Of a stretch of 64,000 bases of DNA, positions 17,522 to 27,830 are shown piece by piece. Position 1 is the first letter of the stretch. Every line of letters begins with the position of its first letter. Both the position numbers and the translations under genes were made by a program. The notes under the pieces were generated by a model. The model did no database searches. It was not told where the DNA came from and saw only the letters and a program-made list of their open reading frames with translations. This DNA comes from Paenibacillus aquistagni (GTDB lineage: Bacteria > Bacillota > Bacilli > Paenibacillales > Paenibacillaceae): contig NZ_FXAZ01000005.1 of the NCBI RefSeq assembly GCF_900177815.1, positions 248,001 through 312,000 on the forward strand, given 5' to 3'.

Positions 17522-17944
17522 TTAGATCTTGTTGTACACCATAAGTACGATCATGACCACGTACAGGATAAAGATGATGGAACTGAACATCGTCGTCTTG
17601 TCCAAAGACGCGCGATCTGTCTGCTCCCCCTTAGCAGCAGCCAAAGCACGCTTCATGCCTTTGCCCATGATGCCGCTCAGCGCAGCAATCGCCAAGAACA
17701 ATAATGTCACGAGAATCATCCACAATACGCTGTACTCTCCCATGGTCATCAAGTAACCACCTGTCAGGAAGTTCACAATCAGCATAAATTGCGCGATACG
17801 ATTGCCTGTGATCATCGAAGACAATACGCCTTCTTGAGCTGCTGGCTTCGCTACCTTCAGCTTGCCCGCGATAAACGGAGCAAGACCGTAGAAGCCCATT
17901 AGTACAGCCCCCAAGATATGTACGAGCATAAATGCAGACCACAT
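17522..17944 (-). CDS. Four-helix membrane protein, CopD-like, unknown function
   Basis: About 140 aa with four hydrophobic helices (near 3-25, 55-75, 82-102 and 120-140). The first contains a histidine in FMLVHILGAV, as in CopD/DUF2269-type integral membrane proteins. The assignment is by helix pattern only. I chose the ATG at 17944 because a GGGGGG run lies ten bases upstream; the frame is open to a TTG at 17977 without a ribosome site. It is monocistronic, between mdh and yfbR, and ends at a strong terminator. Confidence 0.7.
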   Translation of the reverse strand: MWSAFMLVHILGAVLMGFYGLAPFIAGKLKVAKPAAQEGVLSSMITGNRIAQFMLIVNFLTGGYLMTMGEYSVLWMILVTLLFLAIAALSGIMGKGMKRALAAAKGEQTDRASLDKTTMFSSIIFILYVVMIVLMVYNKI

Positions 17945-18022
17945 ACCTATGTATCCCCCCATTACAATAAGTTTCAAATACTCACACAGTATCTATTATA
18001 CTAAAAACCTGCTGTTGAAACA

Positions 18023-18057
18023 TAAAAAGATAGACGACAAACAAGTTGCCGTCTATC
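18023..18057 (-). terminator. Terminator after mdh
   Basis: GATAGACGGC and GTCGTCTATC pair with one G-U pair, and on the minus strand TTTTT follows. It lies 40 bp past the mdh stop and ends the citZ-icd-mdh group. Confidence 0.88.
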
Positions 18058-18096
18058 GTTGTTCACATCCTGGTAACAATTCAACGCTATGAAGCA

Positions 18097-19038
18097 TTAT
18101 GCCGTTACAACTTGAATCACATTGCGTACCGATTCCGCTGACTTATCCAATGCAGAACGCTCTTCATCGGTCAGATCAATCTCAATGATCTTCTCAATTC
18201 CGTCACCGCCAAGTACAGCGAGAACCCCCATGAAGAGCTCCTGATAGCCATACTCGCCTTCTAGGTAAGCGATGACAGGAAGAATGCGCTTCTTGTCTTT
18301 AAGAATCGCTTCTGTCATCTGAACAATCGATGCAGCAGGCGCATAATACGCACTGCCATTGCCGAGCAGATTAACAATCTCTCCGCCACCTACTCGTGTA
18401 CGTGCCACAATCGCATCAATGCGTTCTTGAGGGATCAGCTTCTCGATAGGCACGCCCCCAACGCTCGTATACCGAACGAGCGGGACCATGTCATCTCCAT
18501 GGCCGCCAAGCACAACGCCTTGTACATCTTCAATAGAGACGTTAAGCTCTTGTGCGATAAAGGTGCAGTAGCGCGCTGTATCCAACACACCCGATTGACC
18601 GATTACACGGTTCTTCGGAAAGCCCAGTGATTCAAATGCTGTGTACGTCATCGCATCCACAGGATTGCTTAAAATTATGACATAAGCATGAGGGCAGTAG
18701 GTCTTGATATTCTCGCATACGGAGCGAACGATGCCCGCATTGGTGTTAACCAGATCATCACGACTCATTCCCGGCTTGCGGGCAATGCCAGCGGTAATGA
18801 TCACAATATCGGAATCCTTCGCATCCTCATAATTGGATGAGCCTATAATCTGGCTGTCAAATCCTTGGACAGGGCTTGCTTCGAGCATATCGAGGGCTTT
18901 GCCCTTTGTCGGATTCTCCAATTGAGGAATATCGATAAGTACGACGTCACCAAGTTCTTTTTGAGCCAGCATGAATGCTGTAGTAGCACCTGTAAAGCCT
19001 GCGCCGACTACTGTAATCTTGCTGCGACGAATCGCCAT
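18097..19038 (-). CDS. mdh: Malate dehydrogenase
   Basis: NAD-dependent oxidation of malate to oxaloacetate. It has 313 aa and is of the LDH-like class used by Bacillales. The nucleotide fold is [11 protein letters not shown] (residues 12-22), with an aspartate at the end of strand 2 (VVLIDIP) selecting NAD. The substrate arginines are in [14 protein letters not shown] and LDTARYCTF, and the catalytic histidine is in GGHGDDMVP. It follows icd by 31 bp and citZ further up, the conserved TCA cluster. AAGGAGAG precedes the ATG. Confidence 0.97.
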   Translation of the reverse strand: MAIRRSKITVVGAGFTGATTAFMLAQKELGDVVLIDIPQLENPTKGKALDMLEASPVQGFDSQIIGSSNYEDAKDSDIVIITAGIARKPGMSRDDLVNTNAGIVRSVCENIKTYCPHAYVIILSNPVDAMTYTAFESLGFPKNRVIGQSGVLDTARYCTFIAQELNVSIEDVQGVVLGGHGDDMVPLVRYTSVGGVPIEKLIPQERIDAIVARTRVGGGEIVNLLGNGSAYYAPAASIVQMTEAILKDKKRILPVIAYLEGEYGYQELFMGVLAVLGGDGIEKIIEIDLTDEERSALDKSAESVRNVIQVVTA

Positions 19039-19069
19039 ATCTGTAACCTCTCCTTCGCTTATGCTTCGA

Positions 19070-20368
19070 TTAGCTTAAGTGCTTGATAATCTCATCTGCG
19101 AATTGAGAACATTTCAACTCTTGAGCGCCTTCCATAAGACGAGCAAAGTCATAGGTCACGGTCTTATTGTTAATCGCCGCTTCCATGCCGTTATAGATAA
19201 GGTCTGCTGCTTCCTGCCAGCCAAGATGCTCAAGCATCATAACACCAGAGAGGATGACAGAGCCTGGGTTTACAACGTCTTTGTCTGCATACTTAGGAGC
19301 TGTGCCGTGAGTTGCCTCAAAGATCGCATGTCCTGTAAGGTAGTTGATGTTCGCACCCGGCGCAATACCAATACCGCCTACTTGTGCAGCTAGAGCATCA
19401 GAGAGGTAGTCTCCGTTCAGGTTCAATGTTGCAATCACATCAAAGTCTGTAGGGCGAGTCAACACCTGCTGTAGCGCGATGTCTGCAATCGCATCTTTGA
19501 TCAGAACCTTGCCGCTAGCAAGCGCATCGGCTTGAGCGCGATCAGCCGCTTCTTGGCCTTCTGCTTCCTTAATGCGGTCATATTGCCCCCATGTGAAGGT
19601 CTGCTCAGCGAACTCCTGCTCAGCGACTTCATAACCCCAGTTCTTGAACGCACCTTCTGTAAACTTCATGATATTGCCTTTGTGAACGAGCGTAACGCTC
19701 TTGCGGTTATGCTTGATCGCATACTCGATTGCTGCACGAACAAGACGCTTCGAGCCTTCAGAGGAAACCGGTTTAATTCCGATACCGGACGTTTCTGGGA
19801 AGCGAATCTTCTTCACACCCATCTCCTGCTGCAAGAATTCGATCACTTTCTTGACATCATCAGAGCCAGAAGCATACTCGATGCCTGCGTAGATATCCTC
19901 TGTGTTCTCACGGAAGATAACCATATTCACAAGCTCAGGACGCTTCACTGGAGACGGAACGCCATTGAAATAGCGTACAGGACGCAAGCATGTATACAAA
20001 TCAAGTTCTTGACGAAGCGCGACATTCAAAGAGCGAATTCCACCGCCGATTGGCGTTGTCAAAGGTCCTTTGATCGCAACGATATATTCTCGAATCGCTT
20101 CAAGTGTGTCGTTAGGAAGCCACTCGTTAAAGGTGTTGAACGCCTTTTCGCCAGCAAATACTTCATACCAGCTCAGCTTGCGCTCACCGTTGTAAGCTTT
20201 TTCTACTGCTGCATCCAGCACACGCTTCGATGCGCGCCAAATGTCACGACCCGTACCGTCACCTTCGATAAATGGAATGATCGGGTTAGTTGGCACCTGA
20301 AGCTTGCCGTCTTGAATCGTAATTTTCTCGCCTTCCGTTGGCGGGGAAATCTTTTCTAATTGAAGCAT
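19070..20368 (-). CDS. icd: Isocitrate dehydrogenase, NADP type
   Basis: Oxidative decarboxylation of isocitrate to 2-oxoglutarate. It has 432 aa and belongs to the prokaryotic homodimeric class. The substrate-site segment with the phosphorylatable serine and arginines lies around [12 protein letters not shown] and [24 protein letters not shown] is conserved, and [16 protein letters not shown] has the lysine-tyrosine pair associated with NADP use. The ATG at 20368 lies nine bases after AGGAGG; a TTG two codons earlier is too close to it. It sits between citZ and mdh. Confidence 0.97.
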   Translation of the reverse strand: MLQLEKISPPTEGEKITIQDGKLQVPTNPIIPFIEGDGTGRDIWRASKRVLDAAVEKAYNGERKLSWYEVFAGEKAFNTFNEWLPNDTLEAIREYIVAIKGPLTTPIGGGIRSLNVALRQELDLYTCLRPVRYFNGVPSPVKRPELVNMVIFRENTEDIYAGIEYASGSDDVKKVIEFLQQEMGVKKIRFPETSGIGIKPVSSEGSKRLVRAAIEYAIKHNRKSVTLVHKGNIMKFTEGAFKNWGYEVAEQEFAEQTFTWGQYDRIKEAEGQEAADRAQADALASGKVLIKDAIADIALQQVLTRPTDFDVIATLNLNGDYLSDALAAQVGGIGIAPGANINYLTGHAIFEATHGTAPKYADKDVVNPGSVILSGVMMLEHLGWQEAADLIYNGMEAAINNKTVTYDFARLMEGAQELKCSQFADEIIKHLS

Positions 20369-20528
20369 ATGCAATGTCCTCCTAATAAAGTAATAACTAG
20401 ATCAAAGCAAGAACTCCTAGCACGACAGCCATTGGCGAGTCGCCATATAAGCCACATACCTATTGTAGCAATCTGACATTTCCAATGACAACCTTTTTTG
20501 AGAATTCCAGCTGAGATTCCTTCAAATT

Positions 20529-21641
20529 TTAGCGTTCTTGAATAGAGGTAAAGATCTGGCCAGCTGGCCCGACGTATTCAGCACGAGGGCGAATAATGCG
20601 ATTGTTCTCATACTGCTCAAGAATATGAGCCGTCCAGCCGCTCATGCGGCTAATCGCAAAGATCGGCGTGAACAGATCGCGAGGAATCTCAAGCATCGTA
20701 TATGTGGAAGCGGAATAGAAATCCACATTCGGCTGCAGGCCCTTCTGTCCTGTAACAAGCTCTTCAATGCGTACGCTCATGTTGTACAGCTCCAAATTTC
20801 CTTTTGCCTTGCCAAGCTCTTCTGACATCTTCATCAGATGCTTAGCACGCGGATCGCCATTTTTGTACACACGATGGCCAAATCCCATAATCTTTTCCTT
20901 GTTATTCAGCTTCTCCTGAATATAATCATCCACTTGATCATAGGAACCGATCTCTTCAAGCATGACCATTACCGCTTCATTGGCACCGCCATGTAGAGGC
21001 CCCTTCAACGTGCCAATCGCAGATGTAACGCCTGAATAAATGTCAGAAAGCGTTGCGACCGTTACACGAGAAGAGAAAGTGGACGCGTTAAGCTCATGGT
21101 CAGCATGCAGGACAAGTGCTTTGTCCATGGCATCAACGGCGCTGGCTTGCGGCTCCTTACCTTTGAGCATGTACAGAAAGTTATAGGCAATGGATTGACC
21201 TGCAACCGGTGCAATCGGCTCAAGTCCCTCGCGAATACGAGAATAAGCAGCAATAATCGTAGGTGTCTTCGCTTGCAGCTTGATTGCCTTCAGCAGATTC
21301 GCTTCATGACTCATGTCATTCGCTGCATCATCATACAGCGCAAGAGCAGATACAGCCGTCCGCAGAACGGCCATGGTATTGGCATCTTTAGGGAACAGCT
21401 TCAGTGTGTCGATTATGGAAGATGGGAGCTCCACATGCTCGCCAATCTGAGCCTTCAACCCAGCAAGTTCGTTCTCATTAGGAAGCTTGCCGTACCATAA
21501 CAGATAAATGACTTCTTCAAACGTGGCAAAGCTGGCAAGATCATCAATGTTATAACCACGGTATGTTAATACGCCATCGATAATGGAGCTGATCGATGAG
21601 GTGGCTGCAACAATACCTTCAAGTCCCTTTGTTGCTGTCAT
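20529..21641 (-). CDS. citZ: Citrate synthase
   Basis: Condenses acetyl-CoA and oxaloacetate, the entry step of the TCA cycle. It has 370 aa and is of the short Gram-positive type II-like form. The catalytic histidines are in the stretch around LHADHELNASTF and in MGFGHRVYKNGDPRA, and the catalytic aspartate is in NVDFYSASTY. GGANEAVM is conserved. It is the first gene of citZ-icd-mdh, with GGGGAG seven bases before the ATG. The 160-bp gap to icd has no strong terminator, so the three are probably at least partly cotranscribed. Confidence 0.95.
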   Translation of the reverse strand: MTATKGLEGIVAATSSISSIIDGVLTYRGYNIDDLASFATFEEVIYLLWYGKLPNENELAGLKAQIGEHVELPSSIIDTLKLFPKDANTMAVLRTAVSALALYDDAANDMSHEANLLKAIKLQAKTPTIIAAYSRIREGLEPIAPVAGQSIAYNFLYMLKGKEPQASAVDAMDKALVLHADHELNASTFSSRVTVATLSDIYSGVTSAIGTLKGPLHGGANEAVMVMLEEIGSYDQVDDYIQEKLNNKEKIMGFGHRVYKNGDPRAKHLMKMSEELGKAKGNLELYNMSVRIEELVTGQKGLQPNVDFYSASTYTMLEIPRDLFTPIFAISRMSGWTAHILEQYENNRIIRPRAEYVGPAGQIFTSIQER

Positions 21642-21987
21642 CTGCCTATCTCCCCTTTACACATGTGTTCTTTCTTATTAAGCAAATCCGATGTATGCGC
21701 CTACAAGTTTGTCACAATTCGATGAAAAGGAATGTTTTACTAGTTAAATTGTAATGGAATTTGTCGTTCATGGGAACGAGGAATATGCAAAAAGTGGATA
21801 GAAATGCTTTATCACTGGCATAATAAAATGATTTCAATCACAGTTAAACCCTTTATCCGCAAATTTTTTCCAACTTCTTAAGGGTCAAATATCAAAATGT
21901 TAACCATATTGCTCATCCCAGCTGCATATATATGTAGCAACTTGTCCGCAGGCTAAATTCCCCTGCCTACGAATCGACTCTGGAGGG
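21642..21987. other. Divergent citZ / ytvI control region
   Basis: 346 bp with no coding potential that I can support. It must hold the citZ promoter (minus strand) and the ytvI promoter (plus strand). For citZ I see only a weak TTGTGA/CATACA pair about 80-105 bp upstream. No clear CcpC or catabolite-control site was found. Confidence 0.6.
21884..21913 (+). promoter_or_regulatory. Possible sigma-E promoter for ytvI
   Basis: GTCAAATA (21884-21891) resembles the sigma-E -35 box GTCATATT, and CATATTGCT (21905-21913) follows after 13 bp in the place of the -10. YtvI is a sporulation membrane protein, which fits. It is a pattern match only. Confidence 0.35.
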
Positions 21988-23112
21988 GTGAGCGACATCC
22001 ATACAATTAAATGGTCTCGATTCTTACGTGTTCTTTTTATCGTATGCCTATCTCTTGCAATCTTTGCTGCTCTCTATGTTATGGTTCCACTGCTATACCC
22101 ATTTATCTTGGCTTGGCTGATTGCACTACTCATGAATCCGTTGGTAAATGGCATGCAGCAGCTTTTTCGCTTTCCGAGATGGCTCAGTGTCACCGTCGCA
22201 CTAGGACTCTTCTTCTCCGCCATGCTGACCATTACGGCCGCCGCCATCACGCGAATTGTCAAAGAGATCATCAGCTTATCCTTCTCTATTCAGGATTATC
22301 TCGATCAATGGCGCGAGCTGTTCATGCATATGCTGGAGCAAGAAGAGGTGCAAAACCTTCTTTTCGCAATCAACTCGTTATATTCAGACAACCCGAATCT
22401 TCAGGATACGATTAATGCAAACATTGCCAAAACAGCCGAATCTGTTACCAATACCATTACCACACTCGTCAGCGGATTATTGAACAGCATTGTGCTTATC
22501 CTATCCTCATTGCCAAATATCGCAACCATTACACTCGTCGTGCTGCTTGCAGCCTTCTTTATCAGCAAGGATTGGAAACGGTGGCTTACCTTAGTGAAAT
22601 CCGTTGTTCCAAAAAACATGCACAAACCGATTCAAACCATCTGGGCTGATCTTCAAAAAGCGTTGTTTGGCTATTTGCGTGCACAATTTATTCTAATATC
22701 GATTACAGCCGTTGTGATCACAATCGGGCTAATGATGATCGGAGTGGATTATGCGGTGACGATCGGCATGCTGATCGGTATTGTAGATTTGCTGCCTTAT
22801 CTCGGTGTAGGTGCAGTGATGGTGCCGTGGATTGCTTACTGCTTCATAACAGGGGACGCCTCTATCGGTATAGGACTGTCCATATTGTACGGAATCGTCC
22901 TCGTTGCAAGGCAGGTAATGGAGCCTAAGGTGCTTGCCTCAAGCGTTGGGCTTGATCCTCTATTAACGTTAGTGGCGATGTTCGTTGGACTAAAGTTGTT
23001 TGGGGTATTCGGCCTAATTATCGGCCCTGTCTCACTAGTGATAGGTGCTGCCATCCATAGAGCCAACCTATGGGGAGATCTGCAGCGGTACATCATCTAT
23101 GGGCGGCGATGA
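21988..23112 (+). CDS. ytvI: Sporulation integral membrane protein YtvI (AI-2E/PerM family)
   Basis: A 374-aa protein of the PerM/AI-2E transporter superfamily. It has paired N-terminal helices (16-60), a helix near 65-85, a soluble middle section (about 95-160) and a C-terminal helix bundle containing LIGIVDLLPYLGVGAVMVPW and the FGLIIGPV motif. YtvI members are made during sporulation; the substrate is unknown. Its neighbours fxsA, citZ, icd and mdh match B. subtilis. The start is probably GTG at 21988, but the TGGAGG site lies only one base before it, so initiation could be slightly downstream at a non-standard codon. Confidence 0.85.
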   Translation: MSDIHTIKWSRFLRVLFIVCLSLAIFAALYVMVPLLYPFILAWLIALLMNPLVNGMQQLFRFPRWLSVTVALGLFFSAMLTITAAAITRIVKEIISLSFSIQDYLDQWRELFMHMLEQEEVQNLLFAINSLYSDNPNLQDTINANIAKTAESVTNTITTLVSGLLNSIVLILSSLPNIATITLVVLLAAFFISKDWKRWLTLVKSVVPKNMHKPIQTIWADLQKALFGYLRAQFILISITAVVITIGLMMIGVDYAVTIGMLIGIVDLLPYLGVGAVMVPWIAYCFITGDASIGIGLSILYGIVLVARQVMEPKVLASSVGLDPLLTLVAMFVGLKLFGVFGLIIGPVSLVIGAAIHRANLWGDLQRYIIYGRR

Positions 23113-23160
23113 ACCAAACGGAGCTTATACAGCTTACAATAATGCTTATCATATGCTAAA

Positions 23161-23199
23161 AAGACGGAGAGCAGGATCATTGCATCCTCTCTCCGTCTT
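23161..23199. terminator. Bidirectional terminator between ytvI and fxsA
   Basis: AAGACGGAGAG and CTCTCCGTCTT pair, with an inner GGAT/ATCC stem. On the minus strand TTTTT follows (end of fxsA). Both flanking genes converge here. Confidence 0.87.
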
Positions 23200-23215
23200 A
23201 TTGCTTGCTTAACAG

Positions 23216-23617
23216 TTAGAATCTTCGAAATGTGATGATCTTGCCATCCTTCATCTTCTTCTCAATCCACTTCAATACAAAATGGCGATAGAACGGTCGA
23301 GTCAAGGGAAATACGAGTGTAAAACCTACAATGTCTGTAAAAAAGCCTGGGGACAGGAGCAGCACCCCTCCTGCAAAAATACAAACCCCCTCAATAAATG
23401 CACGCCCAGGCACTTGACCTGACTGCATCTGGCTCTGGGCATCCTTAAACACTTGTGTTGCTTCATGCCTAACAATGATTAATCCAATCAATCCCGACAA
23501 AATTACAAAAAAGAACGTATTCCACCCGCCAACCCAATCACTCATCAATATGAATCCATAGATCTCGATTGCCGGTACAACCGCTAGCAGCAAAAGTATC
23601 CAGATCATCCGTTCCAC
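23216..23617 (-). CDS. fxsA: FxsA-family membrane protein
   Basis: A small cytoplasmic-membrane protein of 133 aa. Its E. coli relative relieves phage T7 exclusion by F when overproduced; the normal role is unknown. It has four hydrophobic segments: 5-25, 28-48 (GWNTFFFVILSGLIGLIIVRHE), 78-95 (GVCIFAGGVLLLSPGFFTDIVG) and 97-110. The motif LLLSPGFFTDIVG is diagnostic. I use GTG at 23617, with AAGGAAGG upstream; the ATG three codons later is the alternative. It lies 9 bp after the thioesterase gene, probably in one operon. Confidence 0.9.
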   Translation of the reverse strand: MERMIWILLLLAVVPAIEIYGFILMSDWVGGWNTFFFVILSGLIGLIIVRHEATQVFKDAQSQMQSGQVPGRAFIEGVCIFAGGVLLLSPGFFTDIVGFTLVFPLTRPFYRHFVLKWIEKKMKDGKIITFRRF

Positions 23618-23626
23618 GCACCTTCC

Positions 23627-24142
23627 TTACTTCTTACTTTCTTCATTTGAAGAGACCTGCTTCAGCAAGTCCCAGATCTCAGGATGTTCTCGATCAAAGC
23701 GCTTCGGACGCCAATCTGCTCCTACCCAGGCAAGCGTCGTCTCGCCTTCGACCAACCATTCTCCTTTCGGTTCATTCACCCATCCTACTTTGCATGGCTG
23801 CTCTTCCGCTTCTTCCGGAACGCCAACCACTACCGACTGGAAGGTCATTCGTATCGGGGTTAGTCTTGTCAATCTCGTATACACGATGACCTCATCATCA
23901 TAACGTGCCGGGTGATGATAGCGCACATGAAGATCTACAACAGGGAGCAATAGCCCCTGTTCCTCCAACTGCTTATAGGATATGCCAAGTGCTCTTATCC
24001 ATTCTGTACGTCCAACTTCGAACCAGGTTACATAATTTCCGTGAAAAACGACTCCCATTCGATCCGTTTCTTGGTATCTAGCCCTGAAAGGATGTCCATA
24101 CCAAGGGTTATGCGCAGATGGAATGAATAATGCTCGTTCCAT
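23627..24142 (-). CDS. Acyl-CoA thioesterase, hotdog fold (YbgC/FadM type)
   Basis: A 171-aa hotdog-fold protein. The active-site signature YQETDRMGVVFHGNYVTWFE carries the catalytic aspartate (TDRMGVVFH) and the long helix EVGRTEWIR. Such enzymes hydrolyse acyl-CoA thioesters; chain-length preference cannot be read from sequence. The C-terminal 40 residues extend beyond the core, with a polar end (SSNEESKK). AAAGGAGA precedes the ATG. It lies between pyk and fxsA, next to the fatty-acid genes accA/accD. Confidence 0.87.
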   Translation of the reverse strand: MERALFIPSAHNPWYGHPFRARYQETDRMGVVFHGNYVTWFEVGRTEWIRALGISYKQLEEQGLLLPVVDLHVRYHHPARYDDEVIVYTRLTRLTPIRMTFQSVVVGVPEEAEEQPCKVGWVNEPKGEWLVEGETTLAWVGADWRPKRFDREHPEIWDLLKQVSSNEESKK

Positions 24143-24206
24143 TCAGAATTCTCCTTTCCCGCACTTCTTCATGCCTCATACCCACAATGAACCTCCGTAT
24201 ATGCAA

Positions 24207-24237
24207 CAAGAGCAATGGCTGTTCACCATTGCTCTTG
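24207..24237 (-). terminator. Hairpin terminator after pyk
   Basis: CAAGAGCAATGG and CCATTGCTCTTG form a perfect 12-bp stem with a 7-nt loop, 46 bp past the pyk stop. The following bases (TTGCAT) are only partly T-rich, so readthrough to the thioesterase gene is possible. Confidence 0.72.
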
Positions 24238-24282
24238 CGTGCTATGCATTATGCATCTATGAAGGTTCGTAAAGATCAATGC

Positions 24283-25710
24283 TTAGTTGCAGCTCTTGCC
24301 AACAACGTCCACTTTAACCAAGTTCGTAGAACCTGCGCATCCAACTGGAACGCCTGCAGTGATGACAACCACGTCGCCATCGTTTACGATACCTGTTTGT
24401 TTGCCGCCTTTAGTCGCAACTTCAAACATTTCGTCTGTAGAGTTTGCTTGCTCTCCTTTAACAGGAACAACGCCCCAAGAAAGCGCCAAACCACGCATTA
24501 CATCTTCGGAAGCTGTTACTGCAATAATTGGAGCCTTCGGACGATATTTAGCTACCATACGAGCCGTATAGCCGGTTTGTGTGGAGCTGATAATTGCTTT
24601 TGCGTCTAAATCCAATGCTGTATTAGCAACCGCTTGGCTGATTGCGTCAGTAACGGTAGTTTGCTGCTTCAAGCTTTGCTTCGTGAAGATCTCACGATAC
24701 TCAAGAGCAGATTCCGTACGCTCAGCGATACGAGCCATTGTCAAGACAGATTCAACTGGGTATTTACCAGCAGCAGTCTCACCAGACAGCATGATTGCAT
24801 CTGTGCCGTCGAAGATCGCATTTGCAACGTCACTTGCCTCTGCACGAGTTGGACGCGGGTTGCGCTGCATGGAATCCAGCATTTGAGTAGCTGTGATAAC
24901 CGGCTTGCCAACCAAGTTGCATTTTTCGATCATCAATTTTTGCGCAAGAGGTACTTCTTCAGCTGGAATTTCTACCCCGAGGTCACCGCGCGCTACCATC
25001 AAGCCGTCAGATACTTCAAGGATGGAGTCCAAGTTGTCAACGCCCTCTTGGTTCTCGATCTTGGAGATGATTTGGATCTTCGCATTGTGCTCTTCAAGAA
25101 GCTTGCGAATTTCAAGAACGTCGCTTTCCTTGCGAACGAAGGAAGCAGCGATGAAATCAACGCCTTGCTCAATACCAAAGCGGATGTCATTCGCATCTTT
25201 TTCAGTAATACCTGGCAAGGAGATGCTTACGCCTGGAACGTTAACACCCTTCTTGCTCTTGATTGTGCCACCGTTTACAATTTTACACTTGATCTCTGTA
25301 CCTTGAATATCAACAACCGTAAGTCCGATCAAGCCATCGTCGATCAAAATTGTAGATCCAACTTGAACATCACTTGGCAAATCTGTATATGTAACCGAAA
25401 TACGGTCTTTATCACCAAGAATCTCTTCTGTTGTCAATGTGATGAACTCGTCTTGAACCAATTCAATCGGCTCAACAGCAAGCTTGCCTGTACGAATCTC
25501 AGGACCTTTAGTGTCCAACAGGATCGCTACAGTCTTGTTCAATTCAGCTGCTGCTTGACGAATGTTCGTGATGCGCGCACCATGCTCTTCATAATCTCCA
25601 TGTGAGAAATTAAGACGTGCAACATTCATGCCTGCAGCGATAAGTTGTTTCAACTTCTCCAAGGATTCACTTGCTGGTCCAATCGTACAAACAATTTTCG
25701 TTTTACGCAT
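24283..25710 (-). CDS. pyk: Pyruvate kinase
   Basis: Last step of glycolysis: phosphoenolpyruvate plus ADP to pyruvate plus ATP. It has 475 aa with the TIM barrel ([12 protein letters not shown], residues 9-20), the catalytic lysine in [14 protein letters not shown], the Mg-binding glutamate in [12 protein letters not shown], and TATQMLDSM. The C-terminal domain ends in [20 protein letters not shown]. It lacks the extra C-terminal PEP-utiliser-like domain found in Bacillus and Geobacillus enzymes (about 585 aa), so it has the minimal length. GGAGG lies nine bases before the ATG. The usual upstream neighbour pfkA is missing; accA lies 169 bp upstream instead. Confidence 0.97.
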   Translation of the reverse strand: MRKTKIVCTIGPASESLEKLKQLIAAGMNVARLNFSHGDYEEHGARITNIRQAAAELNKTVAILLDTKGPEIRTGKLAVEPIELVQDEFITLTTEEILGDKDRISVTYTDLPSDVQVGSTILIDDGLIGLTVVDIQGTEIKCKIVNGGTIKSKKGVNVPGVSISLPGITEKDANDIRFGIEQGVDFIAASFVRKESDVLEIRKLLEEHNAKIQIISKIENQEGVDNLDSILEVSDGLMVARGDLGVEIPAEEVPLAQKLMIEKCNLVGKPVITATQMLDSMQRNPRPTRAEASDVANAIFDGTDAIMLSGETAAGKYPVESVLTMARIAERTESALEYREIFTKQSLKQQTTVTDAISQAVANTALDLDAKAIISSTQTGYTARMVAKYRPKAPIIAVTASEDVMRGLALSWGVVPVKGEQANSTDEMFEVATKGGKQTGIVNDGDVVVITAGVPVGCAGSTNLVKVDVVGKSCN

Positions 25711-25879
25711 TTACGGTTTCCTCCAATTGTGAGCTCTCTAGTATCTCTAAAACGGAACATACGCAATTGTTCTCATTAAGATAATTTACTATAGACGGTT
25801 TCATTTGTATATGAGTATCGTCATATTATAAAGTTTTTCCAGCTATTTCGCGGTTTATGAGTACCATTTCAAGTCATTT

Positions 25880-26833
25880 TCACTCTTGAAATTGACCGAT
25901 TTGTCTAAATTTGTTATATCGGTCCTCACGCAGCTCATCAGGCGTCATCTTAAGCAGTTCGTTGAGGTGCTTCGTCAACGCTTCCTTCAAGAGGAGAGAA
26001 GTCGCCTCCACATCCTTGTGAGCTCCGCCTTGAGGTTCTGGAATGATGTCCTCAATCACGCTCATCTCGAGCAGATCCTTAGCCGTGATCTTCATTGCTT
26101 CTGCTGCCTGATCTGCCTTGCTCGCATCCTTCCACAGAATGGAAGCCGCACCGTTTGGCGAGATTACGGAATAGATGGCATTTTCAAGCATCAGAACACG
26201 GTTACCGACGCCTAGCGCCAGTGCTCCACCACTGCCGCCTTCACCAATAACCACGCAAATAATCGGAACTTTAAGCATCGCCATATCCCTTAGGTTGCGG
26301 GCGATCGCCTCTGCTTGTCCTCTTTGTTCAGCTGTATTGCCCGGGTAGGCTCCCTTCGTATCAATCAGGGTAATAATTGGACGATTGAACTTATCCGCTT
26401 GGTACATCAAACGAAGCGCCTTGCGAAAGCCCTCTGGATGGGGGCTGCCAAAAAAGCGGGCAATATTATCCTTCGTGTCCTTGCCACGCTGGTGACCGAT
26501 AACGGTTACGGGGACTCCATTCAAGCGTGCAATCCCGCCTACAATCGCGAGATCATCGCCAAATAGACGATCCCCATGAAGCTCCACGAAGTCGGTAAAA
26601 ATATGAGAAATAAAGTCCAAAGTCGTTGGACGTTGATGATGTCGGGCCAAATGCATCTTCTGCGAAGGGCTGATGTTCGTATAGATCTCCTGCTCAAGCT
26701 TCTTGTAGCGCTCTTCCAGACGAGCAATTTCTTCAGAGAAGTCAATGCCCTTCTCCGATCCAAAGCGCTTCAATTCGTCAATCTTCTGCCTGAGCTCTGA
26801 TAAAGGCTGCTCATAAGGTAGCTCATTCTGCAT
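25880..26833 (-). CDS. accA: Acetyl-CoA carboxylase, carboxyltransferase subunit alpha
   Basis: Alpha half of the carboxyltransferase that makes malonyl-CoA for fatty acid synthesis. It has 317 aa. Family motifs include the [16 protein letters not shown] stretch, [27 protein letters not shown] and the oxyanion loop [13 protein letters not shown]. An amphipathic N-terminal helical region (1-50) precedes the core. The start overlaps the end of accD by 11 bp, implying translational coupling and a 1:1 product ratio. Confidence 0.97.
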   Translation of the reverse strand: MQNELPYEQPLSELRQKIDELKRFGSEKGIDFSEEIARLEERYKKLEQEIYTNISPSQKMHLARHHQRPTTLDFISHIFTDFVELHGDRLFGDDLAIVGGIARLNGVPVTVIGHQRGKDTKDNIARFFGSPHPEGFRKALRLMYQADKFNRPIITLIDTKGAYPGNTAEQRGQAEAIARNLRDMAMLKVPIICVVIGEGGSGGALALGVGNRVLMLENAIYSVISPNGAASILWKDASKADQAAEAMKITAKDLLEMSVIEDIIPEPQGGAHKDVEATSLLLKEALTKHLNELLKMTPDELREDRYNKFRQIGQFQE

Positions 26834-27707
26834 GGGTCACCTCTCCTTTCACCGTGTGCAGATCAATCAGCTTCGCAAGGGTTTGCTTCATGTCCTTGCG
26901 ATGTACAACCATATCGATCTGACCATGCTTCAGGTTGAATTCCGCCGTCTGGAATTCATCTGGCAGCTTCTGGCGTATCGTCTGCTCAATGACACGGCGT
27001 CCAGCAAAGCCAACCACCGCTCCTGGCTCGGCAAGGATAATATCGCCAAGCATCGTAAAGCTGGCGGTAATGCCGCCAAACGTAGGGTCTGTAATGACGG
27101 AAATATACAAGCCGCCGCTCTCATGAAGCTTGCCAAGCGCTGCGCTTGTCTTCGCCATCTGCATCAAGCTCAGAATGCTCTCTTGCATTCTTGCGCCACC
27201 TGAGGTGGAGAAGATGATGAGCGGATACTGCTTCTGGATAGCCATCTCGATGGCGCGGGTAACCTTCTCACCAACGACAGAACCCATGCTGCCTGTGAAG
27301 AAATCCGCGCTCATAACGGCCATAACCACAGGGAACCCGCCTATCGTGCCCTCGCCTGTAATAACAGCCTCATGAAGTCCTGACTTCTCATGCTGCTGCT
27401 TCAGCTTCTCCACATAGCCCGGGAAGTTCAACGGGTCAGCAGACGTCATCTCGCTGTCATACTCGAAGAAGCGTCCATCATCTAACGTCATGCTAATACG
27501 CTCAAACGCATTAAGACGCATATGATGATCACATTCAGAGCATACCTTCAGATTCTTCTCTAGTTCCTTGAAATATTGAATGTTTCCACACTTCGGACAT
27601 TTGTTCATGATACCCTCAGGTATCTCTCGCTTCGGACGATTATGGTTATCACGCACGGATGGAACCGTGGCATACTTTTTCTTTTTTTGAAATAAGTCTT
27701 TGAACAC
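26823..27707 (-). CDS. accD: Acetyl-CoA carboxylase, carboxyltransferase subunit beta
   Basis: Beta half of the carboxyltransferase, 294 aa. The N-terminal zinc ribbon has four cysteines, C37, C40, C56 and C59 (CPKC...CSEC), expected to bind Zn and regulate nucleic acid or substrate access. The crotonase-like core has [13 protein letters not shown] and the biotin-site loop [14 protein letters not shown]. The start is GTG at 27707, with AGAGGTG about six bases upstream. It forms an operon with accA. A terminator-like hairpin separates it from the small gene upstream. Confidence 0.96.
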   Translation of the reverse strand: MFKDLFQKKKKYATVPSVRDNHNRPKREIPEGIMNKCPKCGNIQYFKELEKNLKVCSECDHHMRLNAFERISMTLDDGRFFEYDSEMTSADPLNFPGYVEKLKQQHEKSGLHEAVITGEGTIGGFPVVMAVMSADFFTGSMGSVVGEKVTRAIEMAIQKQYPLIIFSTSGGARMQESILSLMQMAKTSAALGKLHESGGLYISVITDPTFGGITASFTMLGDIILAEPGAVVGFAGRRVIEQTIRQKLPDEFQTAEFNLKHGQIDMVVHRKDMKQTLAKLIDLHTVKGEVTHAE

Positions 27708-27784
27708 CCGTTACACCTCTCTGAGCGTGATATGTATTGATGCTACATTCATAAGCATCAACTGTATGTCCTACACCCGGACAA

Positions 27785-27828
27785 CAAAAATCGGCTGTCT
27801 GAACAACCTTCTGTTCAACAAGCAGCCG
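27785..27828 (-). terminator. Terminator or attenuator between the 62-aa gene and accD
   Basis: On the minus strand CGGCTG.TTGTTGAAC pairs with GTTCAG.CAGCCG, followed by ATTTTTGTT. It lies 2 bp after the 62-aa gene and about 80 bp before accD. Confidence 0.82.
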
Positions 27829-27830
27829 GA

